The notes under the pieces are model-generated. The model had not been told where the DNA came from. It searched no databases and saw nothing but the letters and a program-made list of their open reading frames with translations. DNA of 64,000 nucleotides from Andalucia godoyi. Taxonomy: Eukaryota; Discoba; Jakobea; Jakobida; Andaluciidae. Positions 58,480-64,000 of the stretch are shown here, one piece after another; positions within the stretch are counted from its first letter, which is position 1, and the number at the start of each line of letters is the position of its first letter. The stretch is taken from NCBI GenBank assembly GCA_009859145.1, contig VRVR01000016.1:317780-381779 (forward strand), in the 5' to 3' direction. Position numbers and translations under genes: made by a program.

Positions 58480-59466
58480 AGAGAGAGAGAGAGAGTGTGT
58501 GTGTGTGTTTGCGTTTGGCAAAAGACGTTAAAGCTGGCAAGCAACACGTTTCTGTCATTCCCTCTTTTTTTTCTTCAACAGCGAGCAATAAGGGTTCCGA
58601 GAAGTCCGGCAGTGCAGGTTCCGCGTGCTCTCTCTTTTCGTCGCAGATTGTTCGAATGCACATCATTTTGTCATTAATTTGTGGGAATGGGAATCGCTTC
58701 ATACAAAGAGGACAAGATAATGAGCCCGACGCGTCACAACAGGCGTATGCATTTCGGATCGTTTACAAAAACACATGGAACGGCCAAATGTGCATAGGCG
58801 AGTCGACTTTCCAAGTGCCTGCTCTGTGAACGGCTGTGGGACTCACTATGATGACCTTGTCCATTTGAACTCCATGATTGTTCAGTTCACTTTGCTGTTC
58901 GGAAGCGCGTTCGTGTTCGCAACAACTCGCAAATGGATACTCATGCTCGAGCCGCCCATCATGTGTTAATATGTTCGTCGGATATGTTTTCTGCATCTGG
59001 CGTTTACATCTTCAACGTATGAATATCGTGGATGCTTCCGATGAAGTACAGAGAATGCTGGCAGGTCATGATCCAGAGATCTGCTTGTGGTCAAACAGAA
59101 TGTTTACATAGTTTGCTTCTGAACACTGATAAATCCTTCTGAACCGAATGATGAGATTCAGAGATTACTCACGCAATTCGAGCAGTTGAATCGCGATAAG
59201 GAATCTGCTGTGTCCGCTCTAGCGGGAGAGAGAGATGTTGCGACCCAAGTCGATTTTCATGCGAACTCGTGCTTTGAATATGTTGGAAGCTTTGTACTCC
59301 TTTTTATCGGTGTAGGTTCTCAATGACAAGTATTCTGCTCCTCGCGCTGTCGCAGAAGTCCCAGCATGTCGGAATGTCGAAGGAAGGGCGAGATGCAGCG
59401 TGTGCGCAGTCGTTGAGCAAGGAGGATATGTGCAGCACTCATCATTCTCATGGTGGCCACCTTCGG
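58480..59466. other. Region without confident genes right of the gap
   Basis: GA/GT repeat at 58480-58508, then short frames on both strands. On the plus strand about 59139-59325, a 60-codon frame (DEIQRLLTQFEQLNRDKESA) is coiled-coil-like and may be a relic of the same decayed element as the downstream cysteine-cluster ORF. Confidence 0.35.
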
Positions 59467-60015
59467 TCACCCATTCGCGCACGAGTCGCCGTCGTGGCAC
59501 AGCGCGGTGCACCGACGGTTGTTCTTGATGCATGGACAGTGTGAGTTGGAGCATTTCTTTTTCGCTCTCCTACAGTTACAGAAGCGCGGTCCGTCGTTTG
59601 ACAATATTGGCTCGATACCCGTTGAATGCTTCATCCCAGCTTCGGAGACGGATATCGTTTCCACTGTCTCTTGGCTTTGGTATTTTTGGAACATGGCTCG
59701 GAGTTGCGCATCTTGGTTTGTTCCTTTGGGAGCAAGTGCCACGAGAGCAGAAGACTTCATCGCAGGCTCAACTAGCTTTCCTTCAAAGAGGACCTTGTAC
59801 GAATCCATTGGCTTTCCTGTTCTTCGGTTGCGCATCCGCTCTGCGACAACTCCAGGCTGTCTCACTGTCTTCGAAAGCAGATCATGATCGCGACACAGTA
59901 CTGTGGATGAGCTTGGTGCACAGCGCGCAGTCATGTTGAGTAGGTGTCGGATCGAAAGCAAGAAGAAATTGCAGAGGACCACTTGTTGACTTCTTTTCGC
60001 AAGCATCGCATTCAA
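59467..60015 (-). pseudogene. Cysteine-cluster (CXC-like) ORF, probable mobile-element relic
   Basis: 182 codons. The C-terminus holds FCNCRRAKKKCSNSHCPC then IKNNRRCTALCHDGDSC: a C-x-C-x6-C-x4-C-x-C-x6-C-x3-C-x5-C cluster of the CXC/TSO1-like zinc-binding type, preceded by GMKHSTGIEPI and RRTGKPMDSYKVLFEGKLVE. Terminal CXC-like clusters with this spacing are often attached to transposon-encoded proteins, which is why I suspect a relic; the rest of such a protein is not visible upstream. It could instead be the last exon of a cellular gene. Confidence 0.45.
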
Positions 60016-61919
60016 AGATGAATGTGATGTTGACAGTAGAAAACCCGGGATCTCCCTAGCCCTGGTCTATCACCGCCGCCATCGAGGATTGCAGCAAACA
60101 CGTCATAGATATCCAAATTCTGTCTACGCAATCTCTGAAAGGACATCAGGACAGGAACAGAAGTAAAAAGAAAACGGCAAGTGCAAAACACCACAACAGC
60201 AAACGGGTCCGCAGGACGATTGTCTGGATGTGGAGATGACCGTTTCATTGCGCAAGTGCTTCTAGCTGCACAGTTTCTCGATATGGGTAGAGCAGGAGCG
60301 GAATTAGTGCTGCTGGACATCAGCGAGTTCGTTTGGTGCAATCGGTGAGCTGTACTCTTCAATGTAACATGTGCTGTCACCCTCAGTTTTTTGTCTCATT
60401 GTTGCACGTTGGACCGGTGAGCGCGCGACAGGCGTCGTGATGGGGCTGTCTGTCGTCCGCTGGCAGTGGCGCAATCACGGTTCTTCAAGAACAAGGCGTG
60501 AAACGGCGATATCACAGAAGAAAACAAGAGTGCAGAACTCCGTTGAGCAGCTCCTTGTCGATGCAGGCGCATGCCGATGCACCAAATACATGAACAGCAC
60601 AGAGAAAAACAGAAATGAATGATGCTTTTATGACCTAATTAATCAAAAAACACAACTCTGCAGGGAGGCAGCCAAAAGCGACGATTTTTGAGATACAAAG
60701 AAATCTTGTTGTGGACGATTCATATATTCGAAATCTCATCTTGGTATTGAGTTGGAACAGAGATAGAACAGAAATGCGCAGCAATACGAAATCGAGTTTG
60801 CATGTCGACTTCAGTCGGCTCAAATGTTGCCTCTGCGCATTAGGGTACAGTCATTTCTCTTTCCAGCCGCACATGCGAACAGCAGCGGATGCAGCCTGGT
60901 ATCGTGGGAAGACAGAAACAGTGCAACAGATGATGACGTCTCTGAACGCTTAGACAGAGAACCATCAAGTGCAGAGTTCGATCAAAACAAGATCAAGCGG
61001 ACAGCGGACAGAGCAACGCAGTTCTGGAGCCAGACAATGCAGAAAAAAAGATAATTGAGTGGTATACGTTTGAAGATTGAGAGACGAGCTCGATCAAAGA
61101 GTGCTACTTCGAGTTCAAATGCACAACAGAGTGAAAAATGACACATGCATGAAGACAACAAGTGTTTCTCGTTCAGAAGATGCAGCCAAGACTCTGGGAC
61201 TTGCAGTGACATACACAGAGTCGAACTAAGAATCTCTCAAGTGGTCCCAAGCAATAAGGACTTGCATACTCGACAACACTCTATCATCATCAAAGAGAAG
61301 AAGAACAATCAAGTGCCGATGTTTGGTGAGAAAGAGAATTCTCAATATGCCACAACTTCAAGCCGTATTAGAAGAAAACCATGTTGGAAACCAATAGCTG
61401 TGCTTCGCATCACATTGATTTTAATGAAAATGATGAAAATAGCCAATAAATAATGAGAAATACAAAGGACGCAATGGGTCGAAAACCCGATTTTCACGTC
61501 GGTGTGCCGGTCTGGCCCTTCCAACTTCCGAGATACTGAGCTATTTCGTAAGTTTCTTGCTCCATGGCGTAGCGTGGAATCTGGCATCGGCGATTATTTA
61601 AAATTACATGTTGGGAAGGAAAGATAAAAGAGCAGTTGCGAAAACGGCATAAACACGCTGCCAAGGGGTAAACCCGCAGAGCGGCGCGTTTCGGAAGCAT
61701 TGCAGGTGCATTCGAAACTGCAAATGCGCCCCTCTGTGGCTTGGGTGGATGCAGTTGGCACGGTATCCCACCGCGCCTGTAGTGCTTTTTTCTTTCTTTT
61801 TCAATTTCTTAGGGTGGCTCTCCAGGAGTGTTGATAAAAGTCGTACTGGAGAGGGGGAAAAGCTTGTCTTTCTTTTATGCTATGTTTCCATTTCTCTGTT
61901 GAAGTGTTTTCTTCTTTGA
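60016..61919. other. Gene-poor, decayed-looking region
   Basis: 1.9 kb with only short frames on either strand and no recognised domain. Composition differs from the gene-dense part (fewer microsatellites, many stops in all frames). May contain remnants of a mobile element. Confidence 0.4.
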
Positions 61920-64000
61920 ATGTGGGACTCATTTCAAACCGAGAATCGTCGCACACGTTCTTTGTGGCGAGATTCTGATGCGTCCGTGAAAGATGCTTTT
62001 GTTTTCAGATGCATTCGTTTCTGCGCAGACTGCTGTTGTCCGCCCTGGCTTCGCTCCGAGTCCGCAACAATACTGATCGTTCTGACGATTGTTGGGGTGC
62101 TATCGAGCATCCAGGCGTTTACGATACAGATATGCGGAAAGGGCTTTGCCACATCTCGGAATCTTGCGGCACAGTCCGTGTCGACTGCATGGGCGCCCGT
62201 TGTCCAGACGTGCGTTGCGGTGGTGTATGTTGTTGTCTGTCTTTTTCTCGTTCGGCAGTTTGCGAAGCCCGCAGCTGGATCTGGCCTATCGGAAATGCGC
62301 GCGGTTCTGAATGGGATTCGGCTGCCAGGGTTTCTGCACGCCTCGACGCTGGTAGTCAAGGCAGTGGGCTGCTCGCTCGCAACAGGAGGTGCAGGACTGT
62401 TTGTGGGGTTTCTGGGCCCCTTTGTGCATGTTTGTGTGATTCTGTGTTCCAATGTGCTGAGCATTTGTCCATGGTTTTGGAAGCTGCCTCGCTCAGAGAA
62501 ACTGAGAAAGGAATTGCTCACCGCGGCCTGTGCATCAGGAGTGAGCTCGGTCTACAATTGTCCTTTGGGGGGAGTCGTCTTCTCCATTGAATCCACTTCC
62601 AATTTCTTTCTCATTTCCAACCTTTGGAAATCTCTTTATGCCAGTACTATCGGCATGGTCTTGTCGTATTTTTTGCGAATTCAGTTTCCAGGAGTGCTTC
62701 CAGAAATCAGGAGTGATTTCGATGAGAACTCATATCGTACAGAAGAGCTGTGGTGCTTTTGCGTCGTTGGGTTGATTTGTGGTATGGTTAGTATTGCAGT
62801 GATCAAATTGTACGTTCTGACTTTCAAGTTCTTTGCTCGTTTTGGAAACTCCATTTACATTTTGGTCGTGATTACCACCATATTCAGTTCGTTCGTGTGG
62901 TTCATTTTCCCATTAACTCGATACAGGGACATTAGTTCAGTTGTCAATAAGCTTTTAAGCCCTCAAGATCCCGACATGGGGGAGTTTGATGTCCTCCCCG
63001 GTCTGTTGCTCTTGTCATTTATGCTGCTCATCATTCAATCGTTGTGCATGGCGTGCCCGGTTCCTTCTGGACTATTCCTTCCCGAACTCTGTTTGGGCGC
63101 TGTTATCGGAAGATGCGTGGGACATGTTGTCCAGGATTTCATTTATGCACAGGCCAATCCTGCCGCATATGCAGCAATCTGTGGAACAGCACTGATTATT
63201 GGGGTAACGTCATCCTTGAGTACGAGCATCATCATTTGTGAAGCAATGGGTGACATTAATCTGTCTGCACCCATGCTGATCGCTGGTATCATTGCTCGAG
63301 GCCTTCGTACGTTGTTCACGGAGAGTTTCTACGATTGCCAGGTTGGCCTGAAGCACATTCCGACCATTGATCCGAACAATGCCTCAGATGTGGTACTGGC
63401 GAAAGATCTCATGATTCCATTCGAAAGCATGACCAAACTGACGCTAGAGTCGACTCTCGGCGAATTGTGGGACATTTTGTCAGACGAAGGGCGTATTTTG
63501 TACTCATATCCTGTAATTTCGTCACCAGAAGATCGCGTTCTATGCGGAGTGGCAAAACGATATGATTTGTTGCAGTCTGCGACTGCAGGACGGTGTTGTG
63601 CAACGGCCGATGACCTGAAAAATGACCAGGGCGCTCCAGGGTTGCCGGACCAGTGGAGGGGACAGCGGGTTCGATTTAGAGGTTTGGAAAGCGGAGACGC
63701 AGCCCTCGAGGTCTTCCCAGACGAGCCCCGCAATGCTTCGCTGTCTGCCTCGGAAGAATCTGAAAAAGGAAGCCCGCCACCGTCTCCATCTGTCGACGGC
63801 CCTATTTCGGACACGCACAGCTCCGATAGTGTATTTATTGAATATTCGATATTGGACAATCCGAGTTCCGAGGTGTCTCCTCCCGCTGTCTGGATCTCCG
63901 ATCCACCAGTTTTGCTATCGGCCAGAGCGTCAAGTGAAATTGTATGGGAAATCTTTTCAATGGCGGATGTAGATCATGCGTATGTTACGGATTTCGGACG
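61920..64000 (+). CDS. CLC-family chloride channel/transporter, 3' end outside window
   Basis: About 693 codons are open from ATG 61920 (MWDSFQTENRRTRSLWRDSD) to the edge. Helix B-like ILIVLTIVGVLSSIQAF, the anion-selectivity region AAGSGLSEMRAVLNGIRLPG (GSGIPE-type), STLVVKAVGCSLATGGAGLF, then VGFLGPFVHV in place of GKEGPxVH, ASGVSSVYNCPLGGVVFSIE, and CPVPSGLFLPELCLGAVIGR followed by ICGTALIIGVTSSLSTSIII. A cytosolic part with a CBS-like start (AKDLMIPFESMTKLTLESTL) follows. At residue 165 the gating glutamate is leucine, which in CLC proteins argues against proton-coupled exchange. Residues 560-670 are a Ser/Pro/Asp-rich linker before the probable second CBS domain. Confidence 0.9.
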   Translation, partial: MWDSFQTENRRTRSLWRDSDASVKDAFVFRCIRFCADCCCPPWLRSESATILIVLTIVGVLSSIQAFTIQICGKGFATSRNLAAQSVSTAWAPVVQTCVAVVYVVVCLFLVRQFAKPAAGSGLSEMRAVLNGIRLPGFLHASTLVVKAVGCSLATGGAGLFVGFLGPFVHVCVILCSNVLSICPWFWKLPRSEKLRKELLTAACASGVSSVYNCPLGGVVFSIESTSNFFLISNLWKSLYASTIGMVLSYFLRIQFPGVLPEIRSDFDENSYRTEELWCFCVVGLICGMVSIAVIKLYVLTFKFFARFGNSIYILVVITTIFSSFVWFIFPLTRYRDISSVVNKLLSPQDPDMGEFDVLPGLLLLSFMLLIIQSLCMACPVPSGLFLPELCLGAVIGRCVGHVVQDFIYAQANPAAYAAICGTALIIGVTSSLSTSIIICEAMGDINLSAPMLIAGIIARGLRTLFTESFYDCQVGLKHIPTIDPNNASDVVLAKDLMIPFESMTKLTLESTLGELWDILSDEGRILYSYPVISSPEDRVLCGVAKRYDLLQSATAGRCCATADDLKNDQGAPGLPDQWRGQRVRFRGLESGDAALEVFPDEPRNASLSASEESEKGSPPPSPSVDGPISDTHSSDSVFIEYSILDNPSSEVSPPAVWISDPPVLLSARASSEIVWEIFSMADVDHAYVTDFG

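Noticed and set aside
57284-58702. Long frames spanning the gap on both strands
   Set aside because: They exist only because N codons are read as open; nothing can be said about the gap.

Overview
The window is nuclear DNA of a gene-dense, single-celled eukaryote. More than 30 protein genes occupy 64 kb on both strands, mostly separated by 200-1000 bp. The intergenic DNA is rich in microsatellites and poly-purine or poly-pyrimidine tracts. The cell is flagellated: a CEP131-like centriolar-satellite protein, NME5 and the transition-zone protein B9D1 are all present. It also has N-glycosylation and ERAD machinery, SWR-complex and PZP chromatin proteins, a fungal-type Zn2Cys6 regulator and bacterial-type proteins (HutD/Ves, SppA). 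I cannot fix the lineage; a free-living protist flagellate is the safest reading. The few introns I can infer are 124-164 nt, lie within or just before the first 64 codons, and all end in TAG.

Layout. 0-8 kb: CEP131-like (-), ALG6 (+), a JAMM/MPN-BAH protein (-) and an unresolved broken frame (-). 8-20 kb: HutD-like (+), DIS3L2-like exonuclease (-), ALIX/Bro1-like (+), a mitochondrial-type hypothetical (+), a small basic protein (-), NME5 (+) and a CS/HSP20-like protein (-). 20-32 kb: a 1463-aa GCC2/GCC3 membrane protein (+), a gene-poor stretch holding copy A of a dispersed element, GSK3 (-), SCCPDH-like (-) and PNGase (+). 32-44 kb: SRP receptor alpha (-), SEC61 alpha (+), ARP6 (-), an EF-hand protein (+), a hypothetical (+), a class-3 lipase (+), NAA50 (+), B9D1 (-) and an Arf-like degenerate GTPase (+). 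44-57.6 kb: an SPFH protein with vault-like repeats (-), SppA (+), a hypothetical (-), a Zn2Cys6 regulator (-), a PHD-ePHD protein (+), UBC6/UBE2J (-), copy B of the dispersed element, a hypothetical (+) and a partial CDS (-) running into a 903-base N gap. 58.5-61.9 kb looks decayed and includes a cysteine-cluster ORF of mobile-element type. 61.9-64 kb is the 5' part of a CLC chloride channel gene that runs off the end.

Shared themes. ER targeting, glycosylation and ERAD are over-represented: SRP receptor alpha and SEC61 alpha are head-to-head, and ALG6, PNGase and UBC6 are nearby. Chromatin functions recur (ARP6, PZP protein, JAMM-BAH). The most novel signal is a pair of homologous non-coding elements near 25.0-25.3 kb and 56.0-56.5 kb. 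They share 73 of 77 bases in the core and a 17-bp palindrome, and could be a structured RNA gene or a non-autonomous repeat.
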